The notes under the pieces were generated by a model, which saw nothing but the letters and a program-made list of their open reading frames with translations, was not told where the DNA came from and did no database searches. The position numbers and the translations under genes were made by a program. A DNA stretch of 64,000 bases from the NCBI GenBank assembly GCA_963932145.1, contig OZ010590.1, positions 50,095,612 through 50,159,611 of the forward strand, written 5' to 3'. Position 1 is the first letter of the stretch. Each line of letters starts with the position of its first letter. Of the stretch, positions 13,103-28,000 are shown piece by piece. The stretch comes from Acanthosepion lycidas (lineage: Eukaryota; Mollusca; Cephalopoda; Sepiida; Sepiidae).

Positions 13103-13420
13103 TACTCTTAATATCTATGAAACATTATTTTTCTCTTCACATAGACTCTGTTTTATATCTTTTTCAGTATTTCGATGTTGTTAACTCCTCGTATATATTC
13201 TACTAAATAGAAATAACAAAGAATGTGTCTGTAAAACCTTTTAGTGAGTTTCAACCAATGTCGTTCCGTTCTATTTAACAGCACATGTTTAATCGAAGGG
13301 TTGCTGTTTAAATATACAACGGTCTGATGATCACTTAAGGCGTGAAACTGATAGTCATAGTGTGTACATTTTCACACACAAACACAAACACACACATATA
13401 TACATATATATATATATATA

Positions 13421-13589
13421 CAGTGTAACCTGGATATAAGAGAGTTGTCGGAACCGGAGAAGTCTCTTATATCCGGGTTTCTCTTATATCCGAGTTTGGT
13501 CTATTATATATACATTAACACAGGCTCTAATTTGGTACCAGAGAAAATCTCTCTTATATCCGGGTTTCTCTTATATCCGGGTTACACTA
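13421..13589. mobile_element. Tigger/pogo-like MITE
   Basis: The ends CAGTGTAACCTGGATATAAG and a mirrored CTTATATCCGGGTTACACT form terminal inverted repeats of about 22 bp. Subterminal copies of TCTCTTATATCC repeat internally. A TA precedes the left end. CAGTGTAACC followed by a GATATAA motif is typical of Tigger/pogo families. It has no coding capacity. Confidence 0.75.
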
Positions 13590-13617
13590 GATAGATAGAT
13601 AGATAGATAGATAGATA
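13590..13617. repeat. (GATA)n microsatellite
   Basis: A short tetranucleotide run between two transposons. Confidence 0.9.
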
Positions 13618-14240
13618 CCGGGTGTAACACCAAAATTGTCCAGATCATGTTCCAGCATAATTGTCCATCCCACAAAATGTTTAATATCTAAAAAAAACAC
13701 TAAACTAAGTTTCTTTCTCCCAGGTTTTCAGATAATACGTTTAGCCATCTTGATACCATTTGTCGTAAGAATCACTAAAAATCCTTTGAGTTATTTACCT
13801 AGAAGGAGAACAGATTTAAATAGTTTTGTGTGAGCTTCACTATCTTCTCAGCTGAGCAATGGTTAGAGGAAAAACATTCAGGCCTACATTAATGACACGA
13901 ACATTTACACTCTGGCTTCCATTTTCAATGTCCATTCAAGAACCATCAAGAAAACGGTGAATAAGTTTAAAAAAGACAGTAGAGAAGGAAACTGAATTGG
14001 GGGGGGGGCTTAACAGCAAGAGGGATCATCATTTCAACTTAAAGCCGAAGAGATCAATTAGAAAAGATCCAACTAAATCGATTGGCACATGAGAGAAGAG
14101 TTTCAGCTATGACAGTGCATAGAGCAGCGAAAAAAAATGAAATTGTACGTGAAACCTGTAAGTCACCTTGTTACTCCAGGACATAAAGTTTGAATGTTAG
14201 AGAGGGCGAAACCAAATTGAATATTGGAAAATTATCCTGG

Positions 14241-14295
<55 letters not shown>

Positions 14296-14568
14296 CTTTA
14301 TTTCAAATCTTCATGAGCTTCCGATCTTTAGCTATGATTAATAATGAACATGTCATGATCGATTTCATCTCGATTCTTCTGTTAAGCTTGGAGAGTAATT
14401 ATACATTCTTATTACGCAAAATAGAGTCCAATAGTGTTATAAAAAAGTCGGAGAATTTCAGTAAGATATCTTTAATCATTTCGAAGAAACAACGGTTCGA
14501 AGCTTAATCTGACAATTGGACTATTTTGCTGTTACTCGATTTGGACAATTTTGCTGTTACACCTGTTG
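13618..14568 (+). mobile_element. Decayed Tc1/mariner-type transposon
   Basis: The termini are inverted: GGTGTAACACCAAAATTGTC on the left, and on the right the mirror of GGTGTAACAGCAAAATTGTC. Each end carries a second AATTGTCCA-like subrepeat 20-25 bases inside. Frame-shifted plus-strand translation near 13960-14140 gives transposase DNA-binding-domain remnants, best seen as LAHERRVSAMTVHRAAKK. The catalytic DDE region is missing and a (TA)n tract occupies 14247-14293. The right end lies near 14568. This is a dead element and not a gene. Confidence 0.7.
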
Positions 14569-14930
14569 TATAATACATTGAGTAACTGTATCAGTAAAAT
14601 AGTGCTCAATGTAAAATAACATATTATTTAAATATACTACAATATTATATTTATAAATATAATAATCTCAGTTCATAAGTTTATTTTAAATATAAAATGA
14701 AACTATCAATCCTTGTTTATTTTAAATATGAAATATAAATTCCGTCTATTTTAAATACATTTATTTAAGAAATCATTAATCCCCTACGCCTGCATTGCGT
14801 TAACCGTATATTTTTTATTAGAATTTAAATTATGTAAGGGTCAGTTTCTACCCTTCAAGATTGCGTTGTGTATGAGTCATATCACCGGTGAGGAATAATT
14901 TCGCTCCACCTATATATATATATATATATC
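14569..14930. other. AT-rich noncoding stretch
   Basis: Nothing recognised. Confidence 0.5.
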
Positions 14931-15112
14931 TTCAGATAACACTTCCAAAATTGAAACGAAAGATGAAATGAAAATTTACACTTTTGACGGGTTGTATATA
15001 TATATATATATATATATATATTTAAAAATATTTTTTGTGGTACAAAACTTTATTACGGCGTTAAAAACATGAATATTTTTACATTGGACCATGATGTTAT
15101 TAAAATAAAATA

Positions 15113-15149
15113 CCAGCCGACCGGTTTCGCCCCCTCTCTTCAGAGCTGT
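15113..15149 (-). ncRNA. Hammerhead-like motif in Penelope 3' region (left arm)
   Basis: Mirror of the right-arm motif: on the minus strand CAGCT, CTGAAGA, a short loop, GAAA, then the palindrome ACCGGT and C, and GGCTG pairing back to CAGCT. Helix II is only about one base pair, so activity is uncertain. Confidence 0.4.
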
Positions 15150-15256
15150 AAACGGGGGAAAATTATGAACAAGGAGAAACAAAAAAAAAAAAAAAAAAAA
15201 TATATATATATGGGTGACGTGAATGAACGGAAGGGAAGTTGTTACACTTAAAGATG

Positions 15257-15984
15257 CTAGAGACCCAGAAGAGCAAGCCCAAGCAAACAATCTCTCTGTT
15301 TACAAAGAGAAGGTCGCCCAGACTTGATAAACAGCGTCTCCAACACCTTCAGATGGAACAGCGAGTGCGAAGTGGACACCACAGAAAACCAATTCACACT
15401 AAAGTCCACCGCACAACCAGGACTATTTATGAGATGATCCGCTATAGATGACCCGTATGTGTTTCGAACGGTATCACCAATCGAAAAATTTTTATTATAA
15501 ATTTTAGCAGGCACGTGTTGCTTGATTGTAACATCCAAGCGTTGTGTAGTTCTACCTATGTAGTCGACACCGCAGCTACATTTAAATTGATAAATTACAG
15601 AATTAATATGATGAGGAGGTAAAACATCCTTACTCATGGATGGAAGAACAGATCTTGTTTTAAACACAACACGTACATTCGCTGCAAAATAGCATTGATT
15701 AGAACTCGATGAAATTTGCTTAGCCAACATTTTGCTATCCCCCCCAAAATATGGAACTCGTAAATACACGGGACATTTTTTGACAAGCACTGGTTTTACT
15801 TTATTAAAGTCCACCAACTTTTGACGAATAACCATTTGAACGATATCATAAGGATAACCGTTACTAGTGAAGATGTGAGTTAAAAACTTAATTTCATCTT
15901 TCAAAGTGTCATCTGAGCAAATCCTCAATGCCCTATGGGTCAAAGACTTAATTAAATTAATCTTTTGCTGTTTGGGACAAAAAA
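15257..15984 (-). pseudogene. Truncated Penelope ORF copy (endonuclease half)
   Basis: An open minus-strand frame corresponds to the C-terminal half of the plus-strand protein, starting at FCPKQQKINLIKSL and ending at the same stop. It contains the Cys-rich linker VIYQFKCSCGVDYIGRTTQR (GIY-YIG variant). It differs from the plus copy by very few residues (for example SNGYPYD against SNGCPYD and SSNQCYF against SSNECYF), implying recent common origin or gene conversion. The initiating ATG is created at the inversion junction and is not genuine. All of the RT domain is missing. Confidence 0.85.
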
Positions 15985-17419
15985 AATTCATAAGGAGGGT
16001 GTTCCGTTGAGACCCATATTATCTATGATTGGGTCCTCTCAACATAAAGTCGCTAAGTGGCTAACTATAATGCTGGAACCAGTGTTGCAGCATTATAGCT
16101 CCTTTTGTATTAAAGATTCCTTCTCGTTTTCTGAATCTATTAGGAATCTTGAGACCACTGATGGATTTATGTGTTCCTTCGATATCTGTAGCCTCTTCAC
16201 TTGCGTTCCATTGTCGGAGACTATAGATATTTGCAGTGATTTGCTATATCGTAGTCATTTGACACCTCCGACAATACCTGAAGATGTTTTTATTGAACTC
16301 ATGAAATTTGCTACCATGTCTGTCGATTTCAGTTTTGATAATATTATGTATCGACAGATTGATGGTGTTGCTATGGGTTCCCCTTTGGGTCCTGTTTTAG
16401 CTAACATTTTTGTGGGTTTCTATGAACAGAGTTTGTTTACAGATTCCTCTAAGCCCACTGTTTACTTCCGTTACGTTGATGACACTTTTTGTGTGTTTCG
16501 TAATGAATTCGAGGTAGACAAATTTTTCTCCCTACTAAATAGTGTTCATCCTGCCCTTAAATATACAGTAGAGAAGGAAGAGGATAATACTTTACCCTTT
16601 CTTGATGTTCTAGTTCGTAGAACACCTTCCTTATATACTACTACAGTTTATAGGAAGTCTACTTTTACGGGTCTTTACACTCGTTGGGATTCCTTTTGTC
16701 CCAAACAGCAAAAGATTAATTTAATTAAGTCTTTGACCCATAGGGCATTGAGGATTTGCTCAGATGACACTTTGAAAGATGAGATTAAGTTTTTAACTCA
16801 CATCTTCACTAGTAACGGTTGTCCTTATGATATCGTTCAAATGGTTATTCGTCAAAAGTTGGTGGACTTTAATAAAGTAAAACCAGTGCTTGTCAAAAAA
16901 TGTCCCGTGTATTTACGAGTTCCATATTTTGGGGGGGATAGCAAAATGTTGGCTAAGCAAATTTCATCGAGTTCTAATGAATGCTATTTTGCAGCGAATG
17001 TACGTGTTGTGTTTAAAACAAGATCTGTTCTTCCATCCATGAGTAAGGATGTTTTACCTCCTCATCATATTAATTCTGTAATTTATCAATTTAAATGTAG
17101 CTGCGGTGTCGACTACATAGGTAGAACTACACAACGCTTGGATGTTACAATCAAGCAACACGTGCCTGCTAAAATTTATAATAAAAATTTTTCGATTGGT
17201 GATACCGTTCGAAACACATACGGGTCATCTATAGCGGATCATCTCATAAATAGTCCTGGTTGTGCGGTGGACTTTAGTGTGAATTGGTTTTCTGTGGTGT
17301 CCACTTCGCACTCGCTGTTCCATCTGAAGGTGTTGGAGACGCTGTTTATCAAGTCTGGGCGACCTTCTCTTTGTAAACAGAGAGATTGTTTGCTTGGGCT
17401 TGCTCTTCTGGGTCTCTAG
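15975..17419 (+). CDS. Penelope-like RT plus GIY-YIG endonuclease, 5'-truncated
   Basis: An uninterrupted frame ends at TAG 17417-17419. Visible domains: RT begins at the GTKKIHKEGVPLRPILS block; MCSFDICSLFTCVPL carries the first catalytic Asp; GVAMGSPLGPVLANIF is the core RT block; YVDDTF holds the YxDD catalytic pair; LPFLDVLVRR follows. After a linker, IYQFKCSCGVDYIGRTTQRL is the Cys-rich GIY-YIG nuclease motif, then H, R and LKVLETLFIKSGRPSL near the end. The frame is about 480 residues against roughly 800 in complete Penelope-like proteins: the N-terminal region and first RT blocks are absent, so autonomous activity is unlikely. The listed start lies at the inversion junction and is not a real initiation codon. 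Arms of the enclosing inverted repeat could produce double-stranded RNA if transcribed. Confidence 0.9.
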
Positions 17420-17526
17420 CATCTTTAAGTGTAACAACTTCCCTTCCGTTCATTCACGTCACCCATATATATATATATTTTTTTTTTTTTTTTTGTTTCT
17501 CCTTGTTCATAATTTTCCCCCGTTTA

Positions 17527-17562
17527 CAGCTCTGAAGAGAGGGGGCGAAACCGGTCGGCTGG
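17527..17562 (+). ncRNA. Hammerhead-like motif in Penelope 3' region (right arm)
   Basis: CTGAAGA at 17532-17538, GAAA at 17547-17550, the self-complementary ACCGGT at 17550-17555, then C17556 at the expected cleavage position. CAGCT before the core pairs with GGCTG after it (helix I, five pairs with one G-T). A palindromic helix III is typical of hammerheads thought to act as dimers. The helix II equivalent is very short. Confidence 0.45.
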
Positions 17563-17627
17563 TATTTTATTTTAATAACATCATGGTCCAATGTAAAAAT
17601 ATTCATGTTTTTAACGCCGTAATATAT

Positions 17628-17657
17628 ATATATATATACATACTTTTGACGGGTAGT

Positions 17658-17726
<69 letters not shown>

Positions 17727-17786
17727 TAGTATATATATATATATATATATAGGTAGTATATATATATATATATATATATATAGGTA

Positions 17787-17846
<60 letters not shown>
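17628..17846. repeat. (TA)n tract with GGTAGTA interruptions
   Basis: A long TA microsatellite inside the right Penelope arm, interrupted three or four times by ATAGGTAGTATA. The left arm holds a much shorter tract at the equivalent place. Confidence 0.9.
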
Positions 17847-17848
<2 letters not shown>

Positions 17849-17977
17849 CACGTCAAAAGTCTGAATTTTCATTTCATCTTTCGTTTCATACTTGGAAGTG
17901 TTATCTGATGATCCACCGTCCTTTAAAAGAGCTCTGGTGAAATAAATTATTATAATGGAACCTTAAAGTGCTCTGTT

Positions 17978-17986
17978 TTCTCTCTC

Positions 17987-18075
<89 letters not shown>
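17978..18075. repeat. (CT)n-(TA)n compound microsatellite
   Basis: A CT run passes directly into a TA run. Confidence 0.9.
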
Positions 18076-18082
<7 letters not shown>

Positions 18083-18179
18083 ACATAAGCATTTTATAAC
18101 ATCACTACAAAAATAGCCATTTTGTTTCAACACTACTGGTGCCTTGTCAAGTGATGGTGTTGATTGCAAAATAAAGTTT

Positions 18180-18985
18180 TTTTAAGTAGTTCAAAAACCA
18201 ACCCCCGCCCCGCAGTTAGGGGAACATTATTACGTAAGTTATGATGGCCAATCAAAACACATGTATATGATAATTCAAATAACTTGACAACGGATCCTAG
18301 ATTCAATTTAATAATGCTTTAGTATCAGTATTAGATTAGATTTAAAATTAGTATAACTAATTAATTATTAATTTACTATGCATTTAAAGAATAAAAATTA
18401 CGAATATTAAATTTTAAATATTACCATACATTAAAATTAAATTGCAAAATTATTCAAAGGAAAAAACGGGGAAAATATACTTATATTTTCATGTGTTGTT
18501 CTTGGGTATATATTAAGTTATCCATTCGAATTGGCGCTGATCTAAGAGGTTCAATTTATTGCTACAACTTAGCTACAATGAGAGCGTTTTGTCTGCAACA
18601 AGGACAATGGAATAAGGTTTATACTTGAAAATACAGACAAAGTCACATCTTAATACACAAACATGTAAATATGGTAGAACATATATGCACGCAAATTTCC
18701 GAACGGCACAGGAAGTAGGGGAAGGAAAAGAAAGAAAAAATAAGAATGACAAAAATATAGAATAAAATAAAGAATAAAATGAATATAGAAATGAAGAATA
18801 ATAGGTAAATAAAAAAAATGAAAAACAAAACCTAAAAGTCAAACAAAATTATATCAGAGGCAATTACGTACAATTAAAGATTACAAAAGCAATCACACGC
18901 ACAAAGTTATACATAAATAGACTCATCAAGATTCAAGCATCCAAACACTACTAAGATAACGCAAACTAGCCATCAAATATATATA
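18180..18985. other. AT-rich noncoding stretch
   Basis: No recognisable gene. An A-rich segment (18720-18840) gives low-complexity Phe-rich frames on the minus strand that I do not consider coding. Confidence 0.5.
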
Positions 18986-19009
18986 TAGAGAGAGAGAGAG
19001 AGAAATAAA

Positions 19010-22000
19010 AAAATATACATATACATACATGCATATACACGCGCACCCATACATACATATATATATACATACACATATACAGACATACATACGTGTAAAT
19101 AAAGAAGGATAAATATACATATACATACATGCATACACACGCGCACACATACATACATATATATATACACACACATATACAGACCTACATACGGGTAAAT
19201 AAAGAAGGATAAATATACATATACATACATGCATACACACACGCACACTTACATACATAAATATATAGATACATACACATATACAGAGATACATACGTGT
19301 AAATAAAGAAGGATAAATATACATATACATACATGCATACACACACGCACACTTACATACATATATATATACATACATACACATATACAGACATACATAC
19401 GTGTAAATAAAGAAGGATAAATATACATATACATACATGCATACACACGCGCACACATACATACATATATATATATACACACACATATACAGACATACAT
19501 ACGTGTAAATAAAGAAGGATAAATATACATATATATACATGCATACACACGCGCACCCATACATACATATATATATACACACACATATACAGACATACAT
19601 ACGTGTAAATAAAGAAGGATAAATATACATATACATACATGCATACACACGCGCACACATACATACATATATATATACGTACATACACATATACATCAGA
19701 CATACGTGTAAATAAAGAAGGATAAATATACATATACATACATGCATACACACGCGCACCCATACATACATATATATATACATACACATATACAGACATA
19801 CATACGTGTAAAGAAGGATAAATATACATATACATACATGCATATACACTCGCACACATACATACATATATATATACACACACATATACAGACATACATA
19901 CGTGTAAATAAAGAAGGATAAATATACATATACATACATGCATACACACACGCACACTTACATACATATATATATACATACATGCACATATACAGACATA
20001 CATACGTGTAAATAAAGAAGGATAAATATACATATACATACATGCATATACACTTGCACACATACATACATATATATATACATACACATATACAGACATA
20101 CATACGTGTAAATAAAGAAGGATAAATATACATATACAAACATGCATAAACACTCGCACACATACATACATATATATATACATACATACACATATACAGA
20201 CATACATACGTGTAAATAAAGAAGGATAAATATACATATACATACATGCATACACACAGGCACACTTACATACATATATATATACATACATACACATATA
20301 CAGACATACATACGTGTAAATAAAGAAAGATAAATATACATATACATACATGCATACACACGCGCACTCATACATACATATATATATACACACACATATA
20401 CAGACATACATACGTGTAAATAAAGAAGGATAAATATACATATACATACATGCATACACACACGCACACTTACATACATATATATATACATACATACACA
20501 TATACAGACATACATACGTGTAAATAAAGAAGGATAAATATACATATACATACATGCATGCACACGCGAACACATACATACATATATATATACACACACA
20601 TATACAGACATACATACGTGTAAATAAAGAAGGATAAATATACATATACATACATGCATACACACACGCACACTTACATACATATATATATACATACATA
20701 CACATATACAAACATACATACGTGTAAATAAAGAAGGATAAATATACATATACATACATGCATACACACACGCACACTTACATACATATATATATACATA
20801 CATACACATATACAGACATACATACGTGTAAATAAAGAAGGAAAAATATACATATACATACATGCATACACACACGCACACTTACATACATATATATATA
20901 CATACGTACACATATACAGACATACATACGTGTAAATAAAGAAGGATAAATATACATATACATACATGCATACACACACGCACACTTACATACATATATA
21001 TATACATACATACACATATACAGACATACATACGTCTAAATAAAGAAGGATAAATATACATATACATACATGCATACACACACGCACACTTACATACATA
21101 TATATATACATACATACACATATACAGACATATATACGTGTAAATAAAGAAGGATAAATATACATATACATACATGCATACACACACGCACACTTACATA
21201 CATATATATATATATACATACACATATACAGACATACATACGTGTAAATAAAGAAAGATAAATATACATATACATACATGCATACACACGCGCACCCATA
21301 CATACATATATATATATACACACACATATACAGACATACATACGTGTAAATAAAGAAGGATAAATATACATATACATACATGCATACACACACGCACACT
21401 TACATACATATATATATACATACATACACATATACAGACATACATACGTGTAAATAAAGAAGGATAAATATACATATACATACATGCATACACACGCGCA
21501 CCCATACATACATATATATATACATACATACACATATACAGACATACATACGTGTAAATAAAGAAGGAAAAATATACATATACATACATGCATACACACA
21601 CGCACACTTACATACATATATATATATATACATACACATATACAGACATACATATGTGTAAATAAAGAAGGATAAATATACATATACATACATGCATACA
21701 CACACGCACACTTACATACATATATATATACATACATACACATATACAGACATACATACGTGTAAATAAAGAAAGATAAATATACATATACATACATGCA
21801 TACACACGCGCACCCATACATACATATATATATACACACACATATACAGAGATACATACGTGTAAATAAAGAAGGATAAATATACATATACATACATGCA
21901 TACACACACGCACACTTACATATATATATATATACATACATACACATATACAGACATACATACGTGTAAATAAAGAAGGATAAATATACATATACATACA

Positions 22001-25000
22001 TGCATACACACACGCACACTTACATACATATATATATACATACATACACATATACAGACATACATACGTGTAAATAAAGAAGGAAAAATATACATATACA
22101 TACATGCATACACACACGCACACTTACATACATATATATATATATACATACACATATACAGACATACATATGTGTAAATAAAGAAGGATAAATATACATA
22201 TACATACATGCATACACACAGGCACACTTACCTACATATATATATACATACATACACATATACAGACATGCATACGTGTAAATAAAGAAGGATAAATATA
22301 CATATATACATGCATACACACACGCACACTTACATACATATATATATACATACATACACATATACAGACATACATACGTGTAAATAAAGAAGGATAAACA
22401 TACATATACATACATGCATACACACGCGCACACATACATACATATATATATATACACAAACATATACAGACATACATACGTGTAAATAAAGAAGGATAAA
22501 TATACATATACATACATGCATACACACACGCACACTTACGTACATATATATACATACATACACATATACAGACATACATACGTGTAAATAAAGAAAGATA
22601 AATATACATATACATACATGCATACACACACGCACACTTACATACATATATATATACATGCATACACATATACAGACATACATACGTGTAAATAAAGAAG
22701 GAAAAATATACATATACATACATGCATACACACACGCACACTTACATACATATATATATACATACATACACATATACAGACATACATATGTGTAAATAAA
22801 TAGGGATAAATATACATATACATACATGCATACACACACGCACACTTACCTACATATATATATACATACATACACATATACCGACATGCATACGTGTAAA
22901 TAAAGAAGGATAAATATACATATACATACATGCATACACACACGCACACTTACATACATATATATATACACACACATATACAGACATACATACGTGTAAA
23001 TAAAGAAGGATAAATATACATATACATACATGCATACACACACGCACACTTACATACATATATATATACATGCATACACATATACAGACATACATACGTG
23101 TAAATAAAGAAGGAAAAATATACATATACATACATGCATACACACACGCACACTTACATACATATATATATACATACATACACATATACAGACATACATA
23201 TGTGTAAATAAATAGGGATAAATATACATATACATACATGCATACACACACGCACACTTACCGACATATATATATACATACATACACATATACAGACATG
23301 CATACGTGTAAATAAAGAAGGATAAATATACATATACATACATGCATACACACACGCACACTTACATACATATATATATACATACATACACATATACAGA
23401 CATACATACGTGTAAATAAAGAAGGAAAAATATACATATACATACATGCATACACACACGCACACTTACATACATATATATATATATACATACACATATA
23501 CAGACATACATATGTGTAAATAAAGAAGGATAAATATATATATACATACATGCATACACACACGCACACTTACCTACATATATATATACATACATACACA
23601 TATACAGACATGCATACGTGTAAATAAAGAAGGATAAATATACATATACATACATGCATACACACACGCACACTTACATACATATATATATACATACATA
23701 CACATATACAGACATACATACGTGTAAATAAAGAAGGATAAACATACATATACATACATGCATACACACGCGCACACATACATACATATACATATACACA
23801 AACATATACAGACATACATACGTGTAAATAAAGAAGGATAAATATACATATACATACATGCATACACACACTTACATACATACATATATATATACATACA
23901 TACACATATACAGACATACATACGTGTAAATAAAGAAAGATAAATATACATATACATACATGCATACACACGCGCACACATACATACATATATATATACA
24001 CACACATATACAGACATACATACGTGTAAATAAAGAAGGATAAATATACATATACATACATGCATACACACGCGCACACATACATACATATATATATACA
24101 CACACATATACAGACATACATACGTGTAAATAAAGAAGGATAAATATACATATACATACATGCATACACACGCGCACACATACATACATATATATATACA
24201 CACACATATACAGACATACATACGTGTAAATAAAGAAGGATAAATATACATATACATACATGCATACACACACGCACACTTACCTACATATATATATACA
24301 TACATACACATATACAGACATACATACGTGTAAATAAAGAAGGATAAATATACATATACATACATGCATACACACACGCACACTTACATACATATATATA
24401 TACATGCATACACATATACAGACATACATACGTGTAAATAAAGAAGGAAAAATATACATATACATACATGCATACACACACGCACACTTACATACATATA
24501 TTTATATACATACATACACATATACAGACATACATACGTGTAAATAAAGAAGGATAAATATACATATACATACATGCATGCACACGCGCACACATACATA
24601 CATATATATATATACATACATACACATATACAGACATACATACGTGTAAATAAAGAAGGATAAATATACATATACATACATGCATGCACACATACATACA
24701 TATATATATACACACACATATACAGACATACATACGTGTAAATAAAGAAGGATAAATATACATATACATACATGCATACACACGCGCACACATACATACA
24801 TATATATATACACACACATATACAGACATACATACGTGTAAATAAAGAAGGATAAATATACATATACATACATGCATACACACGCGCACACATACATACA
24901 TATATATCTACATACATACACATATACAGACATGCATACGTGTAAATAAAGAAGGATAAATATACATATACATACATGCATACACACGCGCACACATACA

Positions 25001-28000
25001 TACATATATATCTACATACATACACATATACAGACATACATACGTGTAAATAAAGAAGAATAAATATACATATACATACATGCATACACACGCGCACACA
25101 TACTTACATATATATATACACACACATATACAGACATACATACGTGTAAATAAAGAAGGATAAATATACATATACATACATGCATACACACACGCACTCT
25201 TACATACATATATATATACATACATACACATATACAGACATACATACGTGTAAATAAAGAAGGATAAATATACATATACATACATGCAAGCACACGCGCA
25301 CACATACATACATATATATATACACACACATATACAGACATACATACGTGTAAATAAAGAAGGATAAATATACATATACATACATGCATACACACACGCA
25401 CACTTACATACATATATATATACATACATACACATATACAGACATACATACGTGTAAATAAAGAAGGATAAATATACATATACATATGCATACATACACG
25501 CACACGTACATACATATATATATACATACATACACATATACAGACATACATACGTGTAAATAAAGAAGGATAAATATACATATACATACATGCATACACA
25601 CACGCACACTTACATACATATATATATACATACATACACATATACAGACATACATACGTGTAAATAAAGAAGGATAAACATACATATACATACATGCATA
25701 CACACGCGCACACATACATTCATATACATATACACAAACATATACAGACATACATACGTGTAAATAAAGAAGGATAAATATACATATACATACATGCATA
25801 CACACACTTACATACATACATATATATATACATACATACACATAAACAGACATACATACGTGTAAATAAAGAAAGATAAATATACATATACATACATGCA
25901 TACACACGCGCACACATACATACATATATATATACACACACATATACAGACATACATACGTGTAAATAAAGAAGGATAAATATACATATACATACATGCA
26001 TACACACGCGCACACATACATACATATATATATACACACACATATACAGACATACATACGTGTAAATAAAGAAGGATAAATATACATATACATACATGCA
26101 TACACACACGCACACTTACCTACATATATATATACATACATACACATATACAGACATACATACGTGTAAATAAAGAAGGATAAATATACATATACATACA
26201 TGCATACACACACGCACACTTACATACATATATATATACATGCATGCACATATACAGACATACATACGTGTAAATAAAGAAGGATAAATATACATATACA
26301 TACATGCATACACACACGCACACTTACCTACATATATATATACATACATACACATATACAGACATACATACGTGTAAATAAAGAAGGATAAATATACATA
26401 TACATACATGCATACACACACGCACACTTACCTACATATATATATACATACATACACATATACAGACATACATACGTGTAAATAAAGAAGGATAAATATA
26501 CATATACATACATGCATACACACACGCACACTTACCTACATATATATATACATACATACACATATACAGACATACATACGTGTAAATAAAGAAGGAAAAA
26601 TATACATATACATACATGCATACACACACGCACACTTACATACATATATATATACATACATACACATATACAGACATACATACGTGTAAATAAAGAAGGA
26701 TAAATATACATATACATACATGCGTACACACGCGCACACATACATACATATATATATACACACACATATACAGACATACATACGTGTAAATAAAGAAGGA
26801 TAAATATACATATACATACATGCATACACACACGCACACTTACATACATATATATATATACATACATACACATATACAGACATACATACGTGTAAATAAA
26901 GAAGGATAAATATACATATACATACATGCATGCACACGCGCACACATACATACATATATATATACACACACATATACAGACATACATACGTGTAAATAAA
27001 GAAGGATAAATATACATATACATACATGCATACACACGCGCACACATACATACATATATATATACACACACATATACAGACATACATACGTGTAAATAAA
27101 GAAGGCTAAATATACATATTCATACATGCATACACACGCGCACACATACATACATATATATCTACATACATACACATATACAGACATGCATACGTGTAAA
27201 TAAAGAAGGATAAATATACATATACATACATGCATACACACACGCACACATACATACATATATATATACATACATACACATATACAGACATACATACGTG
27301 TAAATAAAGAAGGATAAATATACATATACATACATGCATACACACACGCACTCTTACATACATATATATATACATACATACACATATACAGACATACATA
27401 CGTGTAAATAAAGAAGGATAAATATACATATACATACATGTAAGCACACGCGCACACATACATACATATATATATACACACACATATACAGACATACATA
27501 CGTGTAAATAAAGAAGGATAAATATACATATACATACATGCATACACACACGCACACTTACATACATATATATATACATACATACACATATACAGACATA
27601 CATACGTGTAAATAAAGAAGGATAAATATACATATACATACATACACGCACACGTACATACATATATATATACATACATACACATATACAGACATACATA
27701 CGTGTAAATAAAGAAGGATAAATATACATATACATACATGCATACACACACGCACACTTACATACATATATATATACATACATACACATATACAGACATA
27801 CATACGTGTAAATAAAGAAGGATAAATATACATATACATACATGCATACACACACGCACACTTACATACATATATATATACATACATACACATATACAGA
27901 CATACATACGTGTAAATAAAGAAGGATAAATATACATATACATACATGCATACACACACGCACACTTACATACATATATATATATATACATACACATATA

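Larger units (their letters stand above)
14933..17906. mobile_element. Penelope-like element, two inverted copies
   Basis: Outer sequence CAGATAACACTTCCAA near 14934 mirrors TTGGAAGTGTTATCTG near 17891. From there inward the arms are reverse complements: 3' UTR, hammerhead-like motif, and a GIY-YIG-encoding half on each side. The arms meet head to head at about 15983. The left copy (minus) is truncated just after RT; the right copy (plus) extends further 5' into RT and supplies a unique spacer of about 700 bp. Arms are roughly 1.05-1.2 kb and nearly identical apart from microsatellite length. Inverted partial copies are a known product of Penelope-like retrotransposition. Confidence 0.88.

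Noticed and set aside
12652..13206. Tyr/Leu/Ser/Ile-rich frames
   Set aside because: Translation of the TCTA tetranucleotide array.
18090..18180. Hammerhead-like pattern on the minus strand next to the Penelope copy
   Set aside because: The core would be TTGACAA in place of CTGANGA and helix II is weak; too many departures to report as a ribozyme.
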